A stretch of DNA of 64,000 nucleotides from DASRDR01 sp963765195 (GTDB lineage: Bacteria; Methylomirabilota; Methylomirabilia; Rokubacteriales; DASRDR01). The notes beneath the pieces are model-generated. The model did not search any database and had not been told where the DNA came from. It saw nothing but the letters and a program-made list of their open reading frames with translations. Location: positions 1-64,000 of the forward strand of contig CAVXVV010000043.1 in NCBI GenBank assembly GCA_963765195.1, read 5' to 3'. Below, piece after piece: positions 16,874-28,206 of the stretch. How positions within the stretch are numbered: the stretch's first letter is position 1; the number at the start of each line of letters is the position of its first letter. The position numbers and the translations under genes were made by a program.

Positions 16874-18150
16874 CGTCACCGGGACGCCCGGGCAACCTCC
16901 ATCCGACGCCGGAGCGCGTGCGCCTTCCAAACGGCCTCACCGCGGTCCTCCAGCCGCACGACGCGGCGGAGGTGGCGGCAGTCCAGCTATGGGTCCGCGC
17001 CGGCGCACGCGACGAACGGCCGGACGAGGCGGGGCTGTCGCACTTCATCGAGCACCTGCTTTTCAAGGGGACGCCGACCCGCGGGCCGGGCGTGATCGAC
17101 GAGACGATCTCGGGCCTCGGGGGCGAGATGAACGCGGCCACGTCCCAGGACTGGACGTACTTCCACGTCGTCCTGCCGGCCACGCGCCTCGAGATGGCGC
17201 TCGACATCCTCGCCGACGCGGCCCAGCACGCGGCGTTCGACCCGGTCGAGGTCGAGCGGGAGCGACACGTGGTGCTGGAGGAGATCCGGCGCGCCGAGGA
17301 CACGCCGAGCGCGGCGCTCTGGCGCATCCTGTCGCGTGGCCACTTCGGCGAGCACGCGTACGGGCGGCCGGTCCTGGGCACCGCCGCGTCCATCGCCGGC
17401 GTGCCGCACCAGACGATCCTCGACTACTTCCGTCGCTCGTACGTGCCGAACAACTCGACGGTGGTCGTCGCCGGCAGCATGCCCGTGGCCGAGAGCCTCG
17501 ACGCCGTGATCCGCGTGTTCGGCGGCTGGGCGCCGAGCCCGCTTCCGGCGCGCCCCCGTCACTCGCCCGCTCCGCCCGGCGCGCCTCGCCGGCTCCGCGA
17601 GTCGAAGGCGCTCCACCAGACGTACCTCGGCATGGCCTGGAGCGGGGTCATCCCGCCCGACCCCGACGTCTACGCGCTCGACCTCGTGACGACCGTGCTG
17701 GGGCAGGGGCGCGCGTCGCGGCTGACGCAGTCGCTGCGGGAGCGGCTCGGCCTCGTGTCGGGGATCGGCAGCAGCTTCTATCTCCAGCACGACTCGGGAA
17801 CCATCGCGGTGACCGCGCGGACCACGACGGCCCGGTATCCGGAGATCGAGGCGGCAGTGCTCGCGGAGGTCGAGCGTCTCTCCGAGGAGCTCGTCAGCGA
17901 GGAGGAGTTTGCGCGGGCGCTCACCGCGGTGGAGGCCGAGCACGCGTTCAGCGGGGAGACGGCCGAGGGCTCTGCGTACACGCTCGGGACGGCGGACACC
18001 GTGTGGACGCTGGAGTTCGAGCTGGACTACGTGGACGCCGTCCGCCGCGTGACGCGCGAGGACATGCGCCACGCGGCCCGGCGCCATCTCCGGGCCGACC
18101 GCTTCACGGGCGCCGTCATCGGCCCCGAGGCGGCCGGGGGAGGCGAGTGA
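16870..18150 (+). CDS. M16 family zinc metallopeptidase (catalytic member)
   Basis: A 426-residue pitrilysin/processing-peptidase-like protein. The inverted zinc motif HxxEH is present (HFIEHLLFKG, near residue 58), with the downstream Glu in VVLEEIRRAED. It has two homologous halves, the second near residues 200-420. Such enzymes degrade short peptides or signal peptides. It overlaps the HIT gene by ATGA and the next M16 gene by GTGA, a tight arrangement that fits the usual pairing of an active subunit with an inactive one. Confidence 0.9.
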   Translation: MTSPGRPGNLHPTPERVRLPNGLTAVLQPHDAAEVAAVQLWVRAGARDERPDEAGLSHFIEHLLFKGTPTRGPGVIDETISGLGGEMNAATSQDWTYFHVVLPATRLEMALDILADAAQHAAFDPVEVERERHVVLEEIRRAEDTPSAALWRILSRGHFGEHAYGRPVLGTAASIAGVPHQTILDYFRRSYVPNNSTVVVAGSMPVAESLDAVIRVFGGWAPSPLPARPRHSPAPPGAPRRLRESKALHQTYLGMAWSGVIPPDPDVYALDLVTTVLGQGRASRLTQSLRERLGLVSGIGSSFYLQHDSGTIAVTARTTTARYPEIEAAVLAEVERLSEELVSEEEFARALTAVEAEHAFSGETAEGSAYTLGTADTVWTLEFELDYVDAVRRVTREDMRHAARRHLRADRFTGAVIGPEAAGGGE

Positions 18151-19463
18151 GCGTGGACGAGGGCCGCCCGGGCGCCGCGCCCGTCCCGCGCGAGCCGAGC
18201 CTCCGTCCGCCGGGGAGCCAGCCGAGCGTCGCCGGCCTTGGCCCCGTGACGCGTCTGGTCCTCCCGAACGGCATGACGGTGCTGGTGCGCGAGAACCGCG
18301 GGGCGCCGGTGGTGGCGGCCGCCCTCCTGTCGCGGGGCGGCTCGGCGGAGGAGCCGCCGGAGCTGAACGGGCTCACCGCGCTCCTCGGCCGCGTGATCCT
18401 GAAGGGGACGCGGTCGCGGAGCGCGCTCGACGTCGCCCGGTCCGCGGAGGACGCGGGCGGCGGCCTCGAGAGCGGGGCCGACCAGGAGTACGGGGAGCTC
18501 CGGACCTGGGGGCTCGCGCGACACTGGCCGCGGCTCCTCGAGCTCCTCCACGAGGTCGCCACCTCGCCGCGCTTCGCCGATGACGAGATCGAGCGCGAGC
18601 GCGCCGTGCTGCTGGCGCAGATCCGCGGCCTGGAGGATCAGCCCGCGCAGGTCGCGAGCCGCATCCTCAGCCGCGCCCTCTTCGGCCCGCGCGGTTACGG
18701 TTTGCCGACGAGCGGGGACGAGGCGACCGTCGCGCGGATCACGCAGGCGAGCCTCGTCGACCGGTTCAGGGAGACCTACGCCGCCGACCGCCTCGTCCTC
18801 GCCGTGTCCGGGGCCGTCGCCGTCGACGACGTGCTGGCCGAGGTGGGGCGGCTCTTCGAGGGACTCCGCCCGGGCTCGGCGGCCGCCGCGGCGCCCGCGC
18901 CTCCCGACCGGCCCGTGCGGCTCCGCGAGACCGAGACGTCGCCGACGCAGCAGGCCCACGTGCTCCTCGGCTACCTCGCGCCGTCCGTGTCGGCGTCCGA
19001 TCACGTGGCCCTCAAGGTCGCCAACGGCGTCCTGGGCGGCGGGATGTCGAGCCGGCTGTTCCGGACGCTCCGGGACGAGGACGGTCTCGCGTACTCGGTG
19101 GGGTCCTCCTATCCCACGCGCCGCGGGGCGGGCCGCGTCGTGCTCCACATCGGAACGGCGCCCGAGAACGTGGCGGCGGCCGAGGCCGGCCTCCGGCGCG
19201 AGGCCGAGCGCCTCACCGGCGAGCCGGTGGGCGAGGACGAGCTCGAGCGCACGAAGGCCTATCTCTCGGGCTCCTTCGTACTGGACCGCCGGACCAACGG
19301 ACGCCAGAGCTTCTACCTGGCGTTCTACGAGGTGATGGGAGTCGGAGCCGAGTACGTGCTCCACTATCCGAGCCTCCTCGAGGCGGTCGACGCGACCGAC
19401 GTGCTGGGCGCCGCGCGGCGCCACCTGATCGAGCCGGCAGCGGTGGTCGTCGGCCCGGCCTGA
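18147..19463 (+). CDS. M16 family peptidase-like protein (non-catalytic member)
   Basis: A 438-residue M16-fold protein. The region matching HxxEH reads GLTALLGRVILKG, so the zinc ligands and catalytic Glu are absent and it cannot be a protease alone. In known M16B pairs the inactive subunit supplies the Arg/Tyr pair that grips substrate. The N-terminal 25 residues are Pro/Arg-rich and may be a linker. GTG at 18147 is chosen because it gives a 4-base overlap with the active subunit; GTG at 18153 is equally possible. Confidence 0.88.
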   Translation: MSVDEGRPGAAPVPREPSLRPPGSQPSVAGLGPVTRLVLPNGMTVLVRENRGAPVVAAALLSRGGSAEEPPELNGLTALLGRVILKGTRSRSALDVARSAEDAGGGLESGADQEYGELRTWGLARHWPRLLELLHEVATSPRFADDEIERERAVLLAQIRGLEDQPAQVASRILSRALFGPRGYGLPTSGDEATVARITQASLVDRFRETYAADRLVLAVSGAVAVDDVLAEVGRLFEGLRPGSAAAAAPAPPDRPVRLRETETSPTQQAHVLLGYLAPSVSASDHVALKVANGVLGGGMSSRLFRTLRDEDGLAYSVGSSYPTRRGAGRVVLHIGTAPENVAAAEAGLRREAERLTGEPVGEDELERTKAYLSGSFVLDRRTNGRQSFYLAFYEVMGVGAEYVLHYPSLLEAVDATDVLGAARRHLIEPAAVVVGPA

Positions 19464-19479
19464 GAGCCGGGAGGCCGCC

Positions 19480-20223
19480 GTGCTGCCCATCAAGGACAAC
19501 GTCCCCGCCAAATCCTTTCCGGGGGTCTCGGTCGCCCTGATCGCCGTCAACGTTCTCATCTACGTCTACGAGTTCTTCCTGTGGTTCGATCCGGCGACGC
19601 CGGGCCACCCTTCGATCGGCGGACGCCTCTACGACCAGTTCGTCGTCGAGTTCGGGCTGATCCCGTGCCGGTTCAGCGACATCTGCCCGCCGCGGATGGA
19701 CACGGCCCTGGCCGGCGCGCCGCCCCCGATGCTCACGGTCTTCACCTCGATGTTCGTCCACGGAGGGCTGCTCCACGTCGGCGGGAACATGCTCTACCTC
19801 TGGATCTTCGGGAAGGCCGTCGAGGACTCGATGGGGCACGGGCGGTTCCTCGGCTTCTACCTCGTGTGTGGCGTCGTGGCCGCGGGCGCGCAGTACCTTC
19901 AGGACCCGGCCTCGGCGCTCCCGATGGTCGGCGCCAGCGGAGCCGTCGCGGGAACGCTCGGCGCGTACCTGCTGCTGCATCCCAACGCCCGGATCTGGAC
20001 CGTGGTGGTCTTCGGCTACTTCGTCCGGACGGTTCCCGTGCCGGCGATGGTCGTCCTGGGATTCTGGGTGGTCCTGCAGTTCGTCAACAGCATCTTCACG
20101 TTCGCCCGGGGCGGCGCGGGCGACGTCGCGTTCCTGGCGCACGTGGGGGGCTTCCTCGCGGGGCTCGCCCTCATCGGCGTGTTCCGGCGGTCACCCGTCC
20201 CGCGTCGCCGCCGATGGGCCTGA
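19480..20223 (+). CDS. Rhomboid family intramembrane serine protease
   Basis: A 247-residue polytopic membrane protein with about six hydrophobic helices. The catalytic Ser lies in GASGAVAGTLG (near residue 154) and the His in AHVGGFLAG (near 227). The family's L1-loop/TM2 features are visible too (FTSMFVHGGLLHVGGNMLYLW). It would cut within or next to membrane helices of substrate proteins. It starts with GTG 16 bases after the M16 pair, in the same direction, so it may belong to one proteolysis operon. Confidence 0.9.
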   Translation: MLPIKDNVPAKSFPGVSVALIAVNVLIYVYEFFLWFDPATPGHPSIGGRLYDQFVVEFGLIPCRFSDICPPRMDTALAGAPPPMLTVFTSMFVHGGLLHVGGNMLYLWIFGKAVEDSMGHGRFLGFYLVCGVVAAGAQYLQDPASALPMVGASGAVAGTLGAYLLLHPNARIWTVVVFGYFVRTVPVPAMVVLGFWVVLQFVNSIFTFARGGAGDVAFLAHVGGFLAGLALIGVFRRSPVPRRRRWA

Positions 20224-20298
20224 CGCGCCGATCCGGGCGGCCGGAAGCGCCGCGGCGCGCATCGCCATTCGGCGTCCGGCAGGTTCCCGGCGGGAGCC

Positions 20299-20304
20299 TA
20301 TAAT
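20299..20304 (+). promoter_or_regulatory. Promoter -10 element (TATAAT) before the phosphohexomutase gene
   Basis: A perfect TATAAT in otherwise GC-rich sequence, 19 bases before the GTG/ATG of the phosphohexomutase gene. No good -35 was seen at 16-18 bases. Transcription from here would leave a 5' leader of only about 10-15 bases. Confidence 0.45.
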
Positions 20305-20322
20305 CGAGCGGACGGGACACGG

Positions 20323-21744
20323 GTGATGGACGGGCTCGATCCGATCAAGTTCGGGACCTCCGGGTGGCGCGCGCGGATCGCGGACACGTACACGTTCGCG
20401 AACGTGCGCCGTCTCACGCGCGCGATCGCCGACCACCTGAAGGAGACGGGGGAGGCGGCGCACGGCGCCGTCATCGGCTACGACACGCGCTTCCTCTCCG
20501 AGGACTTCGCGGCCGAGGCCGCGGGCGCCCTCGCGCAGGCGGGCGTCCGGTGTCGCCTCGCGGTGGCCGCGGTCCCGACGCCGACGGTGGCGCACGCGGT
20601 GCTGCACCATCATGCGGCGGCGGGGATCACGATCACGGCCAGCCACAACCCGGCCCCGGACAACGGGCTCAAGCTGTCGGGCCCGACCGGCGGGCCCGCC
20701 CTGCCCGAGGTGACCCGAGCGGTCGAGGCCCGCGTCGCGAGCCTCGCCGATCCCGGCGGCATGGCCATATCCGAGGCGCGCGCCGCGGGCCTCGTGGAGC
20801 CGGCCGACTTCGCGCCCGCGTACCTCGACCAGTGCCGGCGCATGATCGACCTGGACGCCCTCCGCCGCGCGCGCCTCCGCGTCGTGGTGGACGTGATGTA
20901 CGGGCCCGCGCGCGGCTACCTCGACCGCCTGCTCCAGGAGGCGGGCTGCGACGTGACGCTGCTCCACGGGACCCGGGACGTCATGTTCGGGAACCATCCG
21001 CCGGAGCCGGCGGAGGAGCACCTCGGCGAGCTGATCCGGACGGTGCGCGATCGGGGTGCTCACCTGGGCCTCGCGACCGACGGCGACGCCGACCGCTTCG
21101 GGGTCGTGGACCGGGATGGGACCGTGCTGGCGCCGAATCCGATCCTCGCCCTCGTACTGCGCCATCTCCTCGGTCACCGCGGCTGGCGCGGCGGTGTGGG
21201 CCGGAGCGTGGCGACCACGCATCTCCTCGACGCGCTGGCGAGCCGCCACGGGGTCGAGCTCCACGAGACCCCCGTGGGGTTCAAGTACCTGGGCGATCTG
21301 ATCACCCACGGGCGCGCGATGTTCGGCGGCGAGGAATCCGGCGGCATGAGCCTGAAGGGCCATCCGCCCGAGAAGGACGGCGTCCTCGCGTGCCTCCTGG
21401 CGGCGGAGGTCGCGGCGGTGGAAGGGGTTGCGCTCGGCGCCGTGCTGGAGCGGCTCTACGGCGAGGTGGGGCGCCTCCTGTCCATTCGAGTGAACGTGCC
21501 GCTCTCGGATGCCGTGCGGCACGCGTTGCCGGCGCGGATTGCCGACCCCCCGCGGACGCTCGGGGGGCGGGCCGTCAAGCGCGTCCAGACCACGGACGGG
21601 CTCAAGCTCCACCTGGACGGCGGCGCGTGGGTGCTGGTCCGGCCCTCCGGCACCGAGCCCGTCGCGCGGCTCTACGTCGAGGCGCCCGACGGCGCGACGC
21701 TCGACGCCCTGCGCGACGCCGCGCTCCGCCAGTTCTTCTCATGA
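20323..21744 (+). CDS. Phosphoglucomutase/phosphomannomutase family protein
   Basis: A 473-residue alpha-D-phosphohexomutase. It has the N-terminal GTSGWRAR, the phosphoserine loop TASHNPAPDNG, the metal loop DGDADR, the sugar-specificity loop GGEESGG and the phosphate-binding RPSGTEP. It interconverts hexose 1- and 6-phosphates for glycogen, cell-wall or LPS precursors. The GEESGG loop fits either glucose or mannose, so substrate is not assigned. Start is GTG 20323 or the adjacent ATG 20326. It overlaps tlyA by ATGA. Confidence 0.9.
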   Translation: MMDGLDPIKFGTSGWRARIADTYTFANVRRLTRAIADHLKETGEAAHGAVIGYDTRFLSEDFAAEAAGALAQAGVRCRLAVAAVPTPTVAHAVLHHHAAAGITITASHNPAPDNGLKLSGPTGGPALPEVTRAVEARVASLADPGGMAISEARAAGLVEPADFAPAYLDQCRRMIDLDALRRARLRVVVDVMYGPARGYLDRLLQEAGCDVTLLHGTRDVMFGNHPPEPAEEHLGELIRTVRDRGAHLGLATDGDADRFGVVDRDGTVLAPNPILALVLRHLLGHRGWRGGVGRSVATTHLLDALASRHGVELHETPVGFKYLGDLITHGRAMFGGEESGGMSLKGHPPEKDGVLACLLAAEVAAVEGVALGAVLERLYGEVGRLLSIRVNVPLSDAVRHALPARIADPPRTLGGRAVKRVQTTDGLKLHLDGGAWVLVRPSGTEPVARLYVEAPDGATLDALRDAALRQFFS

Positions 21745-22577
21745 GCGCCGCCGGGACCACGCGCGGGGCGCGGCTCCGCCTGGACGAGCTCCTCGTGGCG
21801 CGGGGACTCGCCTCGAGCCGTGCCGAGGCCGCGCGGCTGATCCTCGCCGGGCGTGTCCGCTTGCCCGGCGGAGTGCCCGCGAAGGCAGGGCGGCTGGTCG
21901 CGCCCGACGTCGAGGTCGAGCAGGTGGCCGCGGCCCCGTTCGTCGGACGCGGCGGCGAGAAGCTGGCCGGCGCGCTCGACGCCTTCGGGGTGGAGGTGGC
22001 CGGCCGCGTGTGCCTCGACGTCGGCGCGTCCACGGGCGGATTCACCGACTGCCTGCTCGCGCGGGGCGCGCTCCGCGTCCACGCGGTCGACGTCGGCCAC
22101 GGGCAGCTCCACCAGCGTCTCCGCGAGGATCCGCGCGTCGTGGTATCGGAGGGCGTGAATGCCCGTCATCTCGATCCCGGCCGGTTCACGGACGGCCCGA
22201 ATCTCGCGACGGTGGACGTGTCCTTCATCTCGCTCGAGAAGGTCCTGCCCGCCGTGGCCGCGTGCCTTGCCGATCCGGCGGAGATCGTGGCCCTGGTGAA
22301 ACCGCAGTTCGAGGTGGGGCGAGCCCAGGTGGGGAAGGGCGGGGTGGTCCGCGCGTGGGACGCCCGCCGGGACGCGGTGCGCGGGGTCGCGCTGGCCGCG
22401 GCCGGCATCGGCCTCCGCGTCGGCGGTGTGGCCGCGTCGGTGCTCCACGGGCCGAAGGGGAACCGCGAGGTCTTCCTCCATCTCGCCCGCGACTTCGGCT
22501 CGCGCCCCGCGATCGAGGGCTCGGCCCTGGAGGAGGCCCTCGCGGCGGCGATCGAGGCCGAGGGCCGCTCGACGTGA
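21741..22577 (+). CDS. tlyA: TlyA family rRNA 2'-O-methyltransferase/S4-domain protein
   Basis: A 278-residue protein with an N-terminal S4 RNA-binding domain (RLDELLVARGLASSRAEAAR) and a FtsJ-like SAM-dependent methyltransferase domain (DVGASTGGFTDCLL). VDVSFISLEK and the LVKPQFEVG stretch, which carry the catalytic Asp and Lys, follow. TlyA methylates cytidine 2'-OH groups in 16S/23S rRNA; some homologues are called hemolysin A. The start ATG overlaps the stop of the mutase gene. No unusual features. Confidence 0.9.
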   Translation: MSAAGTTRGARLRLDELLVARGLASSRAEAARLILAGRVRLPGGVPAKAGRLVAPDVEVEQVAAAPFVGRGGEKLAGALDAFGVEVAGRVCLDVGASTGGFTDCLLARGALRVHAVDVGHGQLHQRLREDPRVVVSEGVNARHLDPGRFTDGPNLATVDVSFISLEKVLPAVAACLADPAEIVALVKPQFEVGRAQVGKGGVVRAWDARRDAVRGVALAAAGIGLRVGGVAASVLHGPKGNREVFLHLARDFGSRPAIEGSALEEALAAAIEAEGRST

Positions 22578-22612
22578 GCGCTCAGGCCGGCGAGGGAGGC
22601 GGGAGGGGACGC

Positions 22613-23473
22613 ATGCGGCGGATCGGCATCGTCGCGCGGCCGGACCGGGCGGAGGCCCGGGAGGTGACGCGGGGTCTGGTCCAGTGGCTGACCGCGCACG
22701 GCCGCGAGGTGGTGCTCGACACGGAGACCGCCGGCGCCCTCGGGCTTCCGGGCGTGACGGTTGCGGAACGCCGGGCCCTTCCGGGCAAGGTCGATCTCAT
22801 CGTGGTTCTCGGAGGCGACGGCACGCTCCTCTCGGTGGCGCGCCTGGTCGACGGGCTGGGCGTGCCGATCCTCGGGGTGAACCTCGGGGGTCTCGGCTTC
22901 CTCACCGCCACCACGCTCGAGGCGCTCTTCCCCACGCTCGAGGCCGTCCTCCGAGGCGAGTACGAGGCCGAGGAGCGCCTCGTCCTGGTGGCGGAACTGA
23001 TGCGCGGCGGCACCCGGGTGACGGAGCATCTCGCCCTGAACGACGTCGTGGTGGCGAAGGGGGCGCTCGGCCGCCTGATCGATCTCGACGTCCGGGCCGA
23101 CGGGGAGCCGATGACGGCCTACCGGGCCGACGGGTTGATCATCGCCACCCCCACCGGCTCCACCGCCTACAACCTCTCGGCCGCCGGGCCGATCCTCTTC
23201 CCGACGATGGACGCCGTGGTCCTGACGCCCATCTGCTCGCATACGTTGACGAACCGGCCGATCGTCCTGCCGGCGTCCACCCGCCTGGAGGTGACCCTCC
23301 AGACCGCCACCCCCGACGTGGTCCTGTCCGTGGACGGTCAGGCGGGCCCGCCGGTCGGGGAAGGGGACGTGGTCCACGTTCGCCAGGCCAGCGCCCGGAT
23401 TCGCCTCATCCGGGACCCGCGGAAATCCTACTTCGAGGTGCTCCGCACGAAGCTAAAATGGGGCGAACGTTGA
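22613..23473 (+). CDS. nadK: NAD kinase
   Basis: A 286-residue NAD kinase, which phosphorylates NAD to NADP. The signature GGDGT is present (VVLGGDGTLLSVARL, near 66-80), as are the NE/D motif (LNDVVVAKG) and the second nucleotide loop ATPTGSTAYNLSAGG-like (ATPTGSTAYNLSAAGP). ATG 22613 follows a strong gggagggg site. The tlyA-nadK-recN order is common in many bacteria and supports all three calls. Confidence 0.93.
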   Translation: MRRIGIVARPDRAEAREVTRGLVQWLTAHGREVVLDTETAGALGLPGVTVAERRALPGKVDLIVVLGGDGTLLSVARLVDGLGVPILGVNLGGLGFLTATTLEALFPTLEAVLRGEYEAEERLVLVAELMRGGTRVTEHLALNDVVVAKGALGRLIDLDVRADGEPMTAYRADGLIIATPTGSTAYNLSAAGPILFPTMDAVVLTPICSHTLTNRPIVLPASTRLEVTLQTATPDVVLSVDGQAGPPVGEGDVVHVRQASARIRLIRDPRKSYFEVLRTKLKWGER

Positions 23474-23494
23474 CCCCGCTGGAGGCGGCCGCGA

Positions 23495-25207
23495 GTGCTC
23501 AGAGAGCTCAGGGTCCGTAACCTCGCCGTCATCGAGTCGCTGACCGTCCCGTTCGGGCCGGGCCTGAACGTGCTCACCGGCGAGACGGGGGCGGGGAAGT
23601 CGATTCTCGTCGACGCCTTGACGCTGCTGCTCGGCGAGCGGGCGCAGCCCGCCGAGACGATCCGGACCGGCGCCGAGACCGCCACCATCGAAGCCGTCTT
23701 CGACGCTCCCCGGAAGAGCCCCGTGGTCACGCTTCTTCAGGACCACGGCATCACGCTCGAGAACGGCCAGCTCATCGTGCGGCGCGAGCTCGTGCGGGGC
23801 GGCCGCGGGCGAGTGTTCCTGAACGACGCGAACACGACGCTGGCGCTCCTCGAGAAGCTCGGCGAGGCGCTGGTCGAGGTCCACGGCCAGCACGAGCACC
23901 AGGCGCTCCTCCGGCCCGCCCGCCATCTCGACCTCCTGGACGCCTTCGCGGGGCTCGGCGTCCTTCGCGAGCGCCTCCGCCAGCGTTACGAGGAGTGGCG
24001 GAGCGGCACCGCCGAGCTCGAGGCGATCCGCGCGTCGTCCCGGGACGAGGCGTCGCGCAGCGCGCAGTACCGGGAGTCCATGGCGGAGATCGACGCCGCG
24101 CGGCTCCGGGCGGGCGAGGAAGAGGAGCTTCGCGAGGAGCGCCGGCGCCTCATGAACGCCGAGCGTCTCGCGGAGGGAGCGACCGGCGCCTACCGGGAGC
24201 TCTACGACGACCCCGCCTCGGCCGTGGAGCGAGCGGGCCGTGCGGCGAGCGCGCTCCGGGACCTCGCCCGGATCGACCCGGGCGCCCAGCCGACGCTCCA
24301 GGCGCTCGAGACCGCCCTCGTCCACCTCGACGAGACCGCGCGCGTCCTCCGGGGTTACCGCGACGGCGTGGTGTTCGACCCGCCGCGCCTCGAGGCCATC
24401 GAGCGGCGGTTGGACGAGATCGGTCGGCTCAAGCGGAAGTACGGCGAGAGCGTCGAGTCGGTCCTGACCCTCCGGGCTCGGCTCGAGACCGACCTGGAGA
24501 AGCTCTCGCAGGCCGGGGAAGACGAGGGCCGCCTGGCGGAGCGCGTCGAGCGACTGCGGACGGAGCTGGTGACGCGCGCCTCGGATCTCGCCGAGCGGCG
24601 CGAGCAGGCCGTGGGCCGGCTCGAGACCTCCGTGCTGACCGAGCTCGGGGCCCTGGACCTCGAGACCGCCGCGTTCCGGGTGCGCCTCGCGCGGGACCGC
24701 GCCGCGCAGGGGGACCTCGCCGTCGGTCCCGAGTCGTGGCGGCTCGGGCCGAAGGGCGTCGATCAGGCCGAGTTCCTGTTCTCCGGCAATCCGGGCGAGG
24801 AGGTCCGCCCGCTCGCCCGCATCGCCTCCGGCGGCGAGCTCTCGCGGACGATGCTCGCGCTCAAGGTCGTGCTCGCGGCGACGGATGCGGTGCCCGTCCT
24901 GATCTTCGACGAGGTGGACGTCGGTATCGGGGGCAAGACCGCCGACACCGTGGGCAAGAAGCTTCGCCAGGTGGCGCGCGCGCGGCAGGTCCTGTGCGTG
25001 ACGCACCTGCCGCAGATCGCGGCCTACGCCGACCAGCACTTCCGGGTCGAGAAGCGCGAGGAGGACGGGCGCACCGCCACCACGGTCGCCGCCCTCGTGA
25101 AGAACGACCGGGTGCGCGAGGTGGCCCGCATGCTCGGCGGCGAGTCCGTCACCGACACGAGTCTCCAGCACGCGCTCGAGCTCATCACCCAGGCGCGGGG
25201 GAAGTGA
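23495..25207 (+). CDS. recN: DNA repair protein RecN
   Basis: A 570-residue SMC-like ATPase involved in double-strand break repair. Walker A is GETGAGKS (near residues 29-36). The coiled-coil arms in the middle (about 150-370) are rich in Glu and Arg. The C-terminal ABC signature is ARIASGGELSR and Walker B is LIFDEVDVGIGG. Length is typical. GTG 23495 lies 21 bases after nadK and yields the conserved MLRELRVRNLAVIES start. Confidence 0.94.
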   Translation: MLRELRVRNLAVIESLTVPFGPGLNVLTGETGAGKSILVDALTLLLGERAQPAETIRTGAETATIEAVFDAPRKSPVVTLLQDHGITLENGQLIVRRELVRGGRGRVFLNDANTTLALLEKLGEALVEVHGQHEHQALLRPARHLDLLDAFAGLGVLRERLRQRYEEWRSGTAELEAIRASSRDEASRSAQYRESMAEIDAARLRAGEEEELREERRRLMNAERLAEGATGAYRELYDDPASAVERAGRAASALRDLARIDPGAQPTLQALETALVHLDETARVLRGYRDGVVFDPPRLEAIERRLDEIGRLKRKYGESVESVLTLRARLETDLEKLSQAGEDEGRLAERVERLRTELVTRASDLAERREQAVGRLETSVLTELGALDLETAAFRVRLARDRAAQGDLAVGPESWRLGPKGVDQAEFLFSGNPGEEVRPLARIASGGELSRTMLALKVVLAATDAVPVLIFDEVDVGIGGKTADTVGKKLRQVARARQVLCVTHLPQIAAYADQHFRVEKREEDGRTATTVAALVKNDRVREVARMLGGESVTDTSLQHALELITQARGK

Positions 25208-25255
25208 GCGCCTGCCCGATCGGGCTCTCCGCCGGCCCCGCTTGCTCCGCGGGAG

Positions 25256-25261
25256 TACAAT
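25256..25261 (+). promoter_or_regulatory. Promoter -10-like element (TACAAT) before secA
   Basis: TACAAT lies in the 63-base gap between recN and secA, only nine bases before the secA ATG. There is no Shine-Dalgarno sequence and no clear -35. If used, the transcript would be leaderless or nearly so. Confidence 0.35.
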
Positions 25262-25270
25262 AGGCCCGTC

Positions 25271-28060
<2,790 letters not shown>

Positions 28061-28156
28061 GCGCGCGTCTCTCCGTCTGAGCGCCGGCCGGGCGCCGGGT
28101 CCGGTCTCGGAGTCAACCGGTAGGGCCTCGAGCGGCCGGAGCACCCACCCCTAGTA

Positions 28157-28164
28157 TTTTTTTT
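28157..28164 (+). terminator. T-tract after secA, possible terminator
   Basis: Eight T residues in a row, striking in this base composition, about 100 bases after secA. The only inverted repeat just upstream is short (ggcc-tcgagc-ggcc), so the stem is weak. It could equally be an A/T-rich upstream element for the smc promoter. Confidence 0.3.
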
Positions 28165-28165
28165 C

Positions 28166-28193
28166 TTGGACGCACCAGGCCGCCGTGCTATCA
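28166..28193 (+). promoter_or_regulatory. Candidate sigma-70 promoter for smc
   Basis: A -35-like TTGGAC (28166-28171) and a weak -10-like CTATCA (28188-28193), 16 bases apart, immediately downstream of the T-tract and just before the smc start. Confidence 0.35.
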
Positions 28194-28206
28194 GTCTTTG
28201 ACGGTC

